Positions 1 to 7,158 of a stretch of DNA of 40,938 nucleotides are shown in pieces. The first letter of the stretch is position 1; every line of letters starts with the position of its first letter. The translations under genes and the position numbers were made by a program. Source of the DNA: Chloroflexota bacterium (GTDB lineage: Bacteria > Chloroflexota > Limnocylindria > P2-11E > CF-107); contig VBHP01000033.1 in the NCBI GenBank assembly GCA_005881435.1, positions 1 to 40,938 of the forward strand, written 5' to 3'. The notes below the pieces were generated by a model. It had not been told where the DNA came from. It saw only the letters and a program-made list of their open reading frames with translations, and made no database searches.

Positions 1-832
1 AGGCGATGCCGCAGGGATTCGTGTACTTCACGATTGCCACGGTCGGCTGCGGAAAGTCGTTGGCGATCTGCCATGCCGTGTCGAGGTCGAGCATGTTGTT
101 GAACGAGGTCTGCCTGCCGTGCAGCTGCACCAGCGACGTCATCATGCCGTCCTCGGCGCGGATGGCGTAGAACGCGGCACTCTGATGCGGGTTCTCGCCG
201 TAGCGCAGGTCGCGCACTTTGCCGAGCGCGATCGTCAGCTCGTCGGGGAAGAGCGTGCCGAGCTCGGCATTCAACTGCGACGCGATCTGTGCGTCGTACG
301 CCGCCGTGTGCGCGAACGCTTCGGCGCCGAGGCGGCTGCGCAGATCGTGGCTCACGTCGCCGGAAGCGCGCAGCTCCTCGAGCACGGTCTGATAGCGGTC
401 CGGCCGTGATACCACCACCACGCCATCGTGATTCTTCGCCGCGGCGCGCAGCAACGTGACGCCACCGATGTCGATCTGGTCGATGAGCTCCGGCCCGCGA
501 AGACCGGCGCGCACCGCGTCAGCGAAGCGGTAGAGGTTCACCGCCACCAGGTCGATCGGAACGATGGATCCGGCACGCAGCTCGTTCATGTGCGATGGGT
601 TGTCGCGGCGAGCGAGCAGGGCCGCATGGATCTGGGGGTGCAGGGTCTTGACGCGGCCTTCGAGTAGTGACTCCGAGCCGGTCAGGTCACTTACCGGAAG
701 CGCCTCGACGCCCTCGCTCTTCAGCGCGCGCCGCGTCCCATCGGTCGCATAGAGCTCCCACCCGAGCTCACGTAATCCCGCGGCGAACGCGGGGAGGCCC
801 GTGAGATCGGAAACTGAGAGAAGAGCCCGCAT
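1..832 (-). CDS. purH: Bifunctional IMP cyclohydrolase / AICAR transformylase, 5' part (runs off window)
   Basis: PurH catalyses the last two steps of de novo IMP synthesis. The visible 277 residues cover the N-terminal MGS-like cyclohydrolase domain: MRALLSVSDLTG at the start, YATDGTRRAL near residues 29-38, GRVKTLHPQIHAALLARRD near 58-76 and the DLVAVNLYRF strand. They continue into the start of the transformylase domain, with RYGENPHQ, then FNNMLDLDTAW and KYTNPCGIA at the window edge. The rest of the transformylase domain lies beyond base 1. The ATG at 832 fits the family start exactly. There is no clear Shine-Dalgarno; a TATACT hexamer lies 11 nt upstream (844-849), so the transcript may be leaderless. 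It is divergent from a small membrane protein gene across a large inverted repeat. Confidence 0.95.
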   Translation of the reverse strand, partial: MRALLSVSDLTGLPAFAAGLRELGWELYATDGTRRALKSEGVEALPVSDLTGSESLLEGRVKTLHPQIHAALLARRDNPSHMNELRAGSIVPIDLVAVNLYRFADAVRAGLRGPELIDQIDIGGVTLLRAAAKNHDGVVVVSRPDRYQTVLEELRASGDVSHDLRSRLGAEAFAHTAAYDAQIASQLNAELGTLFPDELTIALGKVRDLRYGENPHQSAAFYAIRAEDGMMTSLVQLHGRQTSFNNMLDLDTAWQIANDFPQPTVAIVKYTNPCGIA

Positions 833-843
833 GCGAGAGGCGA

Positions 844-849
844 AGTATA
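844..849 (-). promoter_or_regulatory. -10-like hexamer of purH
   Basis: On the minus strand this reads TATACT, five of six matches to TATAAT, and lies 11 nt before the purH ATG. No good -35 is visible at 17 bp; the inverted-repeat arm 854-869 occupies that region. Inferred from sequence only. Confidence 0.45.
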
Positions 850-853
850 TGGC

Positions 854-908
854 GGCCCCTTCCGATTTGACCTCGGTTTGGTCGGACAGGACCAAATCGG
901 AAGGGGCC
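854..908. repeat. Perfect 16-bp inverted repeat in the purH divergent intergenic
   Basis: The arm GGCCCCTTCCGATTTG at 854-869 is exactly complementary to CAAATCGGAAGGGGCC at 893-908, with a 23-base spacer. An inner, mutually exclusive pairing also exists: CGGTTTGGTC (874-883) against GACCAAATCG (890-899) with one G-T pair and a 6-base loop. The repeat lies between two divergent -10-like hexamers (844-849 and 921-926), so its arms cover where both -35 boxes would be. It could be an operator or a DNA/RNA hairpin. A simple terminator is unlikely because no gene is transcribed into it. Confidence 0.75.
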
Positions 909-920
909 GAAGCACCCCAG

Positions 921-926
921 TAGACT
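921..926 (+). promoter_or_regulatory. -10-like hexamer of the 934 gene
   Basis: TAGACT lies 7 nt upstream of the GTG start at 934. This spacing recurs at other gene starts in the window and suggests a leaderless transcript. Confidence 0.4.
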
Positions 927-933
927 TTCGCGT

Positions 934-1323
934 GTGATCGACATCGGACACTTCATCCAGCGGCTGACCGATCCGTTCAACACGGAGTCGCGCTTCTACT
1001 GGCCGCTCGTCGCGGGCGTGTTCATCGCGATGATCCTGCACACGGCGTGGTACCTGTGGAAACCGAACCGCCCGCGGAACCCGGTCCGCGACAGCGTCGA
1101 ATCCGTGGCGTATTGGATCGACTTCGTGGTGCTGATTCTCTTCCTCGTCTTCCTCTCGGCAAAGGTGCGGGCGTACGTGCTGGTCGTGCTGCTGGTCATC
1201 GAATGGCTCAGCCTGGCGTACGTCTATTTCATCTACGCGCCGCCGCGCTTCGAGGCGTTCAGCCGCGAGGAGCGGCGGCAGCGCTACATCCCGGAGCCGC
1301 GACGACGGGCGGCGCGCCGCTAG
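934..1323 (+). CDS. Small integral membrane protein, function unknown
   Basis: A 129-residue protein with a GTG start. I do not recognise a family. It has a hydrophobic segment near residues 22-43 (PLVAGVFIAMILHTAWYLW) and two further hydrophobic stretches near 64-82 and 85-105, so three membrane spans are likely. The C-terminus is strongly basic (RREERRQRYIPEPRRRAARR-like), which would be cytoplasmic by the positive-inside rule. There is no Shine-Dalgarno, but a TAGACT hexamer lies 7 nt upstream. The gene is divergent from purH and convergent with the acylphosphatase gene; the two stop codons share the bases CTAG at 1320-1323. No function is inferred. Confidence 0.75.
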   Translation: MIDIGHFIQRLTDPFNTESRFYWPLVAGVFIAMILHTAWYLWKPNRPRNPVRDSVESVAYWIDFVVLILFLVFLSAKVRAYVLVVLLVIEWLSLAYVYFIYAPPRFEAFSREERRQRYIPEPRRRAARR

Positions 1324-1610
1324 CGCTCGTCGATCGACTCGTACGTGACCTTGAAATCCCGATAGCGGCGCTCGCCGCCTAACGCACGGACCTCGACGTC
1401 CTCGACCCGCGCCGAGGGCGGACCGCGCCGGCACCATTCGACGAAGCGCTCCACGGCGTCATCGTCCCCCTCGGCGACGGTCTCCACGGCGCCGTCCTCG
1501 GCGTTGCGGACGCGCCCGGTCAGGCCGAACCGCCGCGCCGCGTCGGCTGAGGCGAAACGGAAGTTGACGCCCTGGACGCGTCCGCGCACGAACACGTGAA
1601 CGCGTTTCAA
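1320..1610 (-). CDS. acyP: Acylphosphatase
   Basis: A 96-residue protein matching the small acylphosphatase family, which hydrolyses carboxyl-phosphate bonds such as those in acetyl phosphate. The N-terminal motif VRGRVQGVNFRF (8-19) holds the phosphate-binding loop and the catalytic Arg18. GLTGRVRNAEDGAVETVAEG (29-48) holds the catalytic Asn36. Most homologues have Gly or Trp where this one has Asn16 in QGVNFR. I chose the TTG start at 1610 because it overlaps the polX stop as TTGA and gives the normal family length; longer ATG starts would lie deep inside polX. Translational coupling to polX is likely. Confidence 0.88.
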   Translation of the reverse strand: MKRVHVFVRGRVQGVNFRFASADAARRFGLTGRVRNAEDGAVETVAEGDDDAVERFVEWCRRGPPSARVEDVEVRALGGERRYRDFKVTYESIDER

Positions 1611-3421
1611 CGCGGGCGTTCGCTCCGGCGTCGCCGCTCGATGTGGGCCAGCATCGCGTCGAGCGGCTTGGTGTTCTCGACGGCTGCGGCGGTGGCCCAG
1701 CCGCGGCGCGCGTTCGCGACGCCGAACTCCATCCACTCCAGCTCGCCGATGGCGTGCGCGTCGGAATTGATCACGAGAGGCGCGCCCGCGGCGATCGCCC
1801 GCCGCACGGACACGTCGGCGAGGTCGAGGCGCTCCGGACCGCCATTCACCTCCAGGCGGCAGCCGGTCTCCGCCGAGACGCGGATGAGCTCATCGACGTC
1901 GACCTCGTACGCATCGCGCCGTTCCAGAAGCCGGCCGGTGGGATGGCTGATGGCGTCGATGAGCGGATTGCGCATCGCGCCGACGATCCGCCTGGTCATC
2001 ACGTCCTTGGGTTGGTGCATCGCCGAATGGATCGAGGCCGTGACGACGTCGAAGAGCAGCAGCACTTCGTCCTCGTAGTCGAGCGCGCCATCGGCGCGGA
2101 TGTTCACCTCGCAGCCGGAGAACACGCGAAACGGGCGGAGGTCGCGGTCGAGACGCTCCAGCACGGCGTTGCGTTCGCGGATGCGGTCCACGGTCATGCC
2201 TTTGGCCATGCCCAGCGAGATGCTGTGATCGGTCAGGGCGACGTATTCGTAGCCCAGCTGCTTTGCCCGCCGCGCCATCGCCTCTAGCGAATCTCGGCCA
2301 TCGGTCCAGTCCGAATGCGTGTGCAGATCTCCCTTGATGTCCGGCCGCCGGACGAGAACGGGCAGGCGATGCGCGAGCGCGGCATCGATCTCGCCGCGAT
2401 CCTCGCGCAGCTCCGGCGGGATCCACGACATCTCTAGTGCCCCATACACGTCCTCCTCGGTCGCGCCCGCGAGCGCTGGGCCGCTCTCCTCGCCGACGCG
2501 GTAGAGCCCGTACTCGTTGAGCAGGAGGCCGCGCGTGAGCGCCACGTGGCGCAGGCGGACGTTGTGCTCCTTCGACCCGGTGAAGTAGATCAGCGCCGCG
2601 CCCCACGAGGCCGGCGCGACCGTCCGCAGGTCGACCTGCTGACCGCTCCTGAGCACCACTGTGGTCTTGGTCTCGCCGCGCGCCAGCACGCGCTCCACTT
2701 CGGGGTACGCGGCGAAGACGTCGTGCACCGCGCGCGGCGGCGCCTCAGTTGCGGCGAGCACGTCGATGTCGCCGATGGTCTCGGCCATGCGCCGCAAGCT
2801 TCCGGCGATCTCCAGGCGCGCCGCCGGCGCGTGTTCCCGCAGATACGCCAGCACAGTGCCCGCGTCGCGCAACGCGTGGTGCACGAGCGACCGCCCCGAG
2901 CGGCGGCGCAGCTGCTCGATCGATTGCAGGATCCGCTCCGCGGTTTTCGCCTGGATCTTTGGCAGCTGCTGCAGCCGCCCCTCGCGTGCCGCGTCCTCCA
3001 GCTCCTCGATCGTCGTGATCTTGAGGTTCTCGTAGATCGTTCGGGCTGTGGCCGGGCCCACGCCAGGCACGCGAAGCAGATCCAGCAGCCCAGGAGGCGT
3101 CCGGGCGACGAGCTCCTCGTACCGCTTTGCCGTCCCTGTATCGAGAAGCTCGACGATGACGGCCGACACGGACGGTCCGACCTTTTCGATCTCGGTGAGA
3201 CGGCCCTGATCGCGATAGACCCCGAGTGGCTCCCGCAGATCGCGGATCGCTCGCGCCGCGGCGCGGTAGGTGACGGCGCGGAAGGTCCCCTCGCCGCCGA
3301 GATCGATCATGTCGGCGACGTCGTCGAGCACCCGCGCGACCCGCTCGTTCGACATCTCGGCGGCGTCGCGCCGCGACTTCGCGGGCGCGCGCGATACGAG
3401 CGAGGCGTCGTCGCGCGGCAT
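1607..3421 (-). CDS. polX: DNA polymerase X with C-terminal PHP domain
   Basis: This 604-residue protein has the bacterial PolX layout used in gap-filling repair. It begins with an 8-kDa-like helical region. A helix-hairpin-helix (LLRVPGVGPATA, 115-126) follows, then the nucleotidyltransferase core GSLRRMAETIGDIDVL (208-222), with catalytic Asp218 and Asp220 and a third at Asp264 (QQVDLR). A PHP domain follows, with DLHTHSDWTDG (366-376), TDHS (397-400), CEVN (437-440) and SDAH (553-556), consistent with metal-dependent 3'-5' exonuclease activity. The ATG at 3421 is preceded by GACAAT with a 6-nt gap. An internal ATG at 3355 also fits the family start (MSNERVARVLDD), so the first 22 residues are uncertain. 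Confidence 0.93.
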   Translation of the reverse strand: MPRDDASLVSRAPAKSRRDAAEMSNERVARVLDDVADMIDLGGEGTFRAVTYRAAARAIRDLREPLGVYRDQGRLTEIEKVGPSVSAVIVELLDTGTAKRYEELVARTPPGLLDLLRVPGVGPATARTIYENLKITTIEELEDAAREGRLQQLPKIQAKTAERILQSIEQLRRRSGRSLVHHALRDAGTVLAYLREHAPAARLEIAGSLRRMAETIGDIDVLAATEAPPRAVHDVFAAYPEVERVLARGETKTTVVLRSGQQVDLRTVAPASWGAALIYFTGSKEHNVRLRHVALTRGLLLNEYGLYRVGEESGPALAGATEEDVYGALEMSWIPPELREDRGEIDAALAHRLPVLVRRPDIKGDLHTHSDWTDGRDSLEAMARRAKQLGYEYVALTDHSISLGMAKGMTVDRIRERNAVLERLDRDLRPFRVFSGCEVNIRADGALDYEDEVLLLFDVVTASIHSAMHQPKDVMTRRIVGAMRNPLIDAISHPTGRLLERRDAYEVDVDELIRVSAETGCRLEVNGGPERLDLADVSVRRAIAAGAPLVINSDAHAIGELEWMEFGVANARRGWATAAAVENTKPLDAMLAHIERRRRSERPR

Positions 3422-3425
3422 AGGG

Positions 3426-3443
3426 CGATTGTCGCAACAATCG
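3426..3443. promoter_or_regulatory. Palindrome carrying divergent -10-like hexamers (polX / sugar dehydrogenase)
   Basis: CGATTGT-CGCA-ACAATCG is a perfect 7-bp inverted repeat filling most of the 27-bp space between the polX start and the divergent gene. It places GACAAT 6 nt before the polX ATG on the minus strand and AACAAT 7 nt before the GTG at 3449 on the plus strand. It may be a symmetric bidirectional promoter, an operator, or both. Confidence 0.45.
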
Positions 3444-3448
3444 AACGC

Positions 3449-4594
3449 GTGCGGCGCGCCTGGCTTGTCGTCGCTCTCATCATCGGCGCCTGCTCGTTTG
3501 GCCCCGGGCATGCTGCGCCTCCCGATCCGGTCGGGACGGACACCAGCCCGGGCGCGCTCCTCGCGGCCTTCGATCGACTCGCGCCGCCATCCGACCGCGC
3601 GCCGTATCTCACGGCGTCCGGACCGCTGGTGGCGGCTGGCGATCTGTCGCTGCCGACCGGTTTCGCCGCGGACAAGCTGCTGCCCGACGACGGCGTCGCT
3701 CATCCCACCGCGATCGCGATCGCGCCCGACGGCCGCCTCGTCGTTGCCTCGGAGAACGGCTTCGTCACGTCGTACGACGTTTCGGGATCGACTGCTCGCG
3801 ACGAGCGCCGCGTCGGCGACGGTTTCAAGCTGCCGCTCGGACTGCTGTACGTCGGCGAGGTGCTGTACGTCAGCGACAACGGAACGGTCTGGCGCGTGCG
3901 CGGCAGCGAACGCACGGCCATCGTGCAGGGGATCCCGACGTTCGAGCACTCGACCGACGCGTTGGCGCTCGGGCCTGACGGCCTGATCTACCTCGGTGTC
4001 GGCGCGACGTGCAACGCCTGCAGCGAAAAGGACCCGCGGAACGCGACGATCGTGCGCTTCGCGACCGACGGCTCGGGTCTCCAGGTCGTGGCGCGCGGGC
4101 TGCGCAATCCCTACGGCGTGGCGTTCAATACCGGCGACGGGTCGCTGTGGGCGACCGACAACGGACGTGATGATCTCGGCGCCGATGTCCCGGACGAGCT
4201 GAACCTCATCCAGATGGGCAAGCACTACGGCTTTCCGGACTGCTATGGCATCGGGCGCGGCTCGAATTGCGATGGCACGACCGCGGCGACGCTCGAACTC
4301 GATGCGAACTCCTCCTCGGACGGTCTGGTCTTCTACACCGGCTCGAGCTTCCCGCAGGAGTACCGGCAGAATGCGTTCGTGGCGCAGTGGGGTAGCTTCC
4401 GTCGCACTCGCGGCAAGAAGGTCGTCCGCATCGTGCTGGTGAAGCGGGCGGGCCAGTACGAAGCCCGCTCGGTCGATTTCGCCACGGGATTCGACGCGCC
4501 CCTTGCGCTCGCGGTCGGTCCCGCCGACGGCGCACTGTACGTCGCCGACCACGGCAGAGGCACGATCTACCGCATCCGCTGGACCGGCAGCTGA
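3449..4594 (+). CDS. Sorbosone/glucose dehydrogenase-like beta-propeller lipoprotein
   Basis: A 381-residue protein of the PQQ-dependent sugar (sorbosone/glucose) dehydrogenase-like propeller group. After a short basic start and hydrophobic stretch comes a lipobox-like IGAC with Cys15, so it is probably a surface lipoprotein. Propeller blades show the repeated pattern HPTAIAIAPDGRLVVASENG, LPLGLLYVGEVLYVSDNG, STDALALGPDGLIYLGVG and PLALAVGPADGALYVADHG. The family signature GLRNPYGVAF ... LWATDNGRDDLGADVPDELN followed by HYGFPDCYG is clear. Enzyme activity and PQQ binding are inferred from family only. The GTG at 3449 was chosen because it places the signal peptide at the N-terminus. Its TGA overlaps the next gene's ATG by one base. 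Confidence 0.85.
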   Translation: MRRAWLVVALIIGACSFGPGHAAPPDPVGTDTSPGALLAAFDRLAPPSDRAPYLTASGPLVAAGDLSLPTGFAADKLLPDDGVAHPTAIAIAPDGRLVVASENGFVTSYDVSGSTARDERRVGDGFKLPLGLLYVGEVLYVSDNGTVWRVRGSERTAIVQGIPTFEHSTDALALGPDGLIYLGVGATCNACSEKDPRNATIVRFATDGSGLQVVARGLRNPYGVAFNTGDGSLWATDNGRDDLGADVPDELNLIQMGKHYGFPDCYGIGRGSNCDGTTAATLELDANSSSDGLVFYTGSSFPQEYRQNAFVAQWGSFRRTRGKKVVRIVLVKRAGQYEARSVDFATGFDAPLALAVGPADGALYVADHGRGTIYRIRWTGS

Positions 4595-5658
4595 TGCGGC
4601 GCCTGGCCCTCGCGCTGGCCGTCGCGGCGGTGATCGTCATCGTCGCCACGGCCGGCCTCTACGCGCTCGGACGCGCCGCCAACGTCGGGCCGTTCGCGCC
4701 GGGCGTGCCCACGTCGTGGCTCTTCACCGCGATCTCTCGCTCCGGCGAGGACGGCGACGCGCGGGAGATAGAGGTCATCGACCTGGCCACCGGCGATCGT
4801 CAGCTATTCACCCTCGACGACCGCGCCTTCGACATCGCCCTGTCGCACGATCGACGCACGCTGTATGTCGGGACGACGAACGGTCGCATCTTCGAGCTCG
4901 ACGCCGTGCACGGCACCGTTCTTGGCGAGATCAAGCTCGCTAGCGGCGGCGAAGTGCGGCGTCTCGTGATCCTTCCCGACGGCCAGCGCATCCTCGCTGT
5001 CACGACCGGCGCCACCGACGCGACAGCCTCGCTCATCGACCTCGTCGCGCGTCGTGAGAAGTCGAGCCTGGCGCTGGGGAACCGTCTGATCGGACCGTCG
5101 ATCGCCGGAAGGGACGTGGTGCTGTCGTCGAGCGATCGGCAGAGCGTCGAGCAGCTGCTGACGCTGGACCTCGATCCTCTCCGCGTCAGGGCGGAGGTGA
5201 TCCTGTCTTCGCTGGGGAAGCCGCTCGGGCCACGCACCGCGGCGCCCTCACTCGAGCTCGCGAGCGATGGCTCGATCGTCGCGGTCTCGCCGTATGCTCT
5301 CCGGCTCAGCCTGCTGTCGGCGGCAGGCTCGCGCCGTGATGCGGAGATCCCATTCGCGGCTGGGAGCCCGCCGTTGCTCATTCCCGGATTCGATGGCGAT
5401 CTCGTACTGACACAAGGCGACAGCGTGATCCAGCTCTGCGTCGGCACCGGCGCGCGGGCGGAGCGTTACGTCGCGCCGCGGGAAACCCTCCAGGTCGTGC
5501 GCGCGGGCGCCGAGTGCGGGCGGTACGCCCGGCTCGGCGACGGTGCGATCTACCTCGCGGTGCGGGCCAAACCCGAGCTTCGAGAGCTGGATCCGGTCAC
5601 CGGGCAGTTGCGACGGACGCTAGCCCTGGCGGGCTTTCCGCAGCGTGTGGCGTACTAG
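4594..5658 (+). CDS. Membrane-anchored WD40/YVTN-like beta-propeller protein, function unknown
   Basis: A 354-residue protein starting MRRLALALAVAAVIVIVATA, a signal anchor or uncleaved signal peptide. The extracytoplasmic part has repeats typical of YVTN/WD40-like propellers: EIEVIDLATGDRQLFTL, DIALSHDRRTLYVGTTNGRIFELDAVHG and RRLVILPDGQRILAVTTG. The C-terminus has ELRELDPVTGQLRRTLAL. No catalytic motif is visible. Two cysteines (LCVGTG and AECGRY) could form a disulphide. It is co-transcribed with, and probably translationally coupled to, the sugar dehydrogenase-like gene through the overlap TGATG. A shared extracytoplasmic role is likely but unknown. Confidence 0.75.
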   Translation: MRRLALALAVAAVIVIVATAGLYALGRAANVGPFAPGVPTSWLFTAISRSGEDGDAREIEVIDLATGDRQLFTLDDRAFDIALSHDRRTLYVGTTNGRIFELDAVHGTVLGEIKLASGGEVRRLVILPDGQRILAVTTGATDATASLIDLVARREKSSLALGNRLIGPSIAGRDVVLSSSDRQSVEQLLTLDLDPLRVRAEVILSSLGKPLGPRTAAPSLELASDGSIVAVSPYALRLSLLSAAGSRRDAEIPFAAGSPPLLIPGFDGDLVLTQGDSVIQLCVGTGARAERYVAPRETLQVVRAGAECGRYARLGDGAIYLAVRAKPELRELDPVTGQLRRTLALAGFPQRVAY

Positions 5659-5670
5659 CCGAAGAATGCT

Positions 5671-5696
5671 GGCGCGCCCAACGGTGTTGGCGCGCT
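5671..5696. terminator. Hairpin between convergent genes
   Basis: GGCGCGCCCAAC (5671-5682) pairs with GTTGGCGCGCT (5686-5696) with one bulged C and a GGT loop. It lies in the 36-bp space between two convergent genes and reaches the stop codon of the minus-strand gene. No U-tract is visible, so termination is inferred from position and stem strength. Confidence 0.45.
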
Positions 5697-7014
5697 AGAG
5701 GAGCGACGGCGCGTGGCCGGCGTTCTTGCGCGCCAGCTCGAGGTATTGGAAGGCGCGCTCGTAGTCGCCACGCTCGCGCAGCTTCTGCGCGTACTCCGAA
5801 GCGTATTCGGAGACGCTCGGGAACATCTCGATGCCCCGGGCGAGCTCGATCGCGCCGTCATATGCCGCGTCGGACCCGGCGTGATCGCCAAGCGCATGGA
5901 GCGCGGCGCCGACCAGTCGCCTCGCGCCGGCCTGCTGATAGACATCACCCGCTTCGCCGAGATGGCGTTCGGCGTCTTGCGCGAGTGGCAGGGCCGTCTT
6001 TGCGTCGCCTCGAGCGAGCGCGACGCGCGCGAGCTCGGTGTCCGCGATCGCGGTGAAGCGCGTGTCCCCCGCGGCGGTGGCGCGGTCGCGGCAGGCGCGC
6101 GCGAAAGACTCGGCTTCATCGAGCTTGTCTTGATGCGTGTGCAACGTCGCCAGCGACAGCAGGACCAGCTGTTCGAAGCGCTGATCCTCGATCCGGCGGA
6201 ACAGCTCGAGGGCGCGACGGTAGTTCGCGATCGCCCCGTCGAGCTCGCCCGAGTCGTACAGGCTCACGGCGATACCGGTCAGCGAGCGGGCCACGTTGCG
6301 CATATCGGAGTGACGGTTTGCCAGCGCCAGCGCGGACTCGTAGTACTGGATCGCCTTCGCCGTGCGGTTGAGCCGGCGGTAGGTCGTGGCCAGGTTCACC
6401 AGCACACGAGAGCGAAGCCGCACGTCGAGGATCTCGTGCGCGTCGAGCGTGTCGAGCGCCGCTTCGAAGGCCTCGGAGGAGGCGAAGATTTGACCGATGT
6501 TGCCGTAGGCGATGCCTTTGACCAGCAGCGTGCCGGCATGGACGGCGGGCGCGCTGGCACGGTCGACGAGGCGCAGCGCCTCGTCGGCGAGCTCGAACGC
6601 GGCCTCGTTGTCGCCGCTGCCGACGGATGCCTGCGCGCACCAGCGCAGGAAGCTCGCGCGCTGCTCGGGTTGGAGATCGAGCCGCAGCGCCTCATCGCCG
6701 ATCCGGCGCAGCTCGGTCCAGTCGGACCGCTCCAGCGCGGCCTGGGCGGCGAGATCCAAGAACTCGAGCCGCTTCTGCAGCGAGAGTGGTTCGTCGCCGA
6801 GGAAGTAATCGAGGCTCTTGCCGAGACGGCTGGCGATGAGCTGCAGCGAACGGATCGACGGCCGAACGCTGCCGCTCTCCAGTTGGCTGATGAAACCCTT
6901 GGTCAGCTCCTCGCCGGCGAGTTGAGCTTGACTCATCCCGCGCTCTTGGCGCGCCGATCGAACTCGTGCGCCGAGAGTGTCTGCGGGACCCGTCCGGCGG
7001 GTACTAGTGGCCAT
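5695..7014 (-). CDS. XRE-family regulator with C-terminal TPR domain (RRNPP-like)
   Basis: A 439-residue protein. Residues 14-71 form an XRE helix-turn-helix (GARVRSARQERGMSQAQLAG, then FISQLESGSVRPSIRSLQLI and LGKSLDYFL). The rest, about 80-435, is helical TPR-type repeats such as VLVNLATTYRRLNRTAKAIQ, SLYDSGELDGAIANYRRALE and TLHTHQDKLDEAESFARACR. HTH plus long TPR array is the layout of RRNPP peptide-receptor regulators (NprR, PlcR, Rgg), but also of other Chloroflexota and actinobacterial regulators without known peptides. I chose the ATG at 7014 because GGAGG lies just upstream; an in-frame ATG at 7029 lacks one. A 43-residue secreted-type micro-ORF is encoded divergently 144 bp away. 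The target and ligand are unknown. Confidence 0.85.
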   Translation of the reverse strand: MATSTRRTGPADTLGARVRSARQERGMSQAQLAGEELTKGFISQLESGSVRPSIRSLQLIASRLGKSLDYFLGDEPLSLQKRLEFLDLAAQAALERSDWTELRRIGDEALRLDLQPEQRASFLRWCAQASVGSGDNEAAFELADEALRLVDRASAPAVHAGTLLVKGIAYGNIGQIFASSEAFEAALDTLDAHEILDVRLRSRVLVNLATTYRRLNRTAKAIQYYESALALANRHSDMRNVARSLTGIAVSLYDSGELDGAIANYRRALELFRRIEDQRFEQLVLLSLATLHTHQDKLDEAESFARACRDRATAAGDTRFTAIADTELARVALARGDAKTALPLAQDAERHLGEAGDVYQQAGARRLVGAALHALGDHAGSDAAYDGAIELARGIEMFPSVSEYASEYAQKLRERGDYERAFQYLELARKNAGHAPSLL

Positions 7015-7027
7015 GGACCTCCGCACC

Positions 7028-7047
7028 ATTCGTGAGCATTCGCGAGC
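7028..7047. repeat. Tandem 10-bp repeat upstream of the XRE-TPR gene
   Basis: ATTCGTGAGC (7028-7037) is followed directly by ATTCGCGAGC (7038-7047), one mismatch. Two copies exactly one helical turn apart, immediately upstream of an HTH regulator, could be an autoregulatory operator. Not tested; a chance repeat in GC-rich DNA is possible. Confidence 0.4.
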
Positions 7048-7077
7048 GACCGTTACTAGATCGAGACCCGGTTAAGG

Positions 7078-7107
7078 TTGACGCGTTTCGTAAGGCCTAC
7101 CTAGACT
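7078..7107 (+). promoter_or_regulatory. Sigma70-like promoter of the micro-ORF
   Basis: TTGACG (7078-7083) and TAGACT (7102-7107) are separated by 18 bp. Predicted transcription would start near 7114 and give a leader of about 45 nt containing a GGGAGCGAGG Shine-Dalgarno-like stretch before the ATG at 7159. Confidence 0.5.
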
Positions 7108-7158
7108 CGCGACGAGCCTAGCAGGGGGCGAAAGCGCTGGGCAAGGGAGCGAGGCGGC

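Noticed and set aside
854-908. The purH-region inverted repeat as an intrinsic terminator or riboswitch
   Set aside because: Neighbouring genes are divergent, so no transcript would end here; there is no U-tract, and no known purine riboswitch core is visible.
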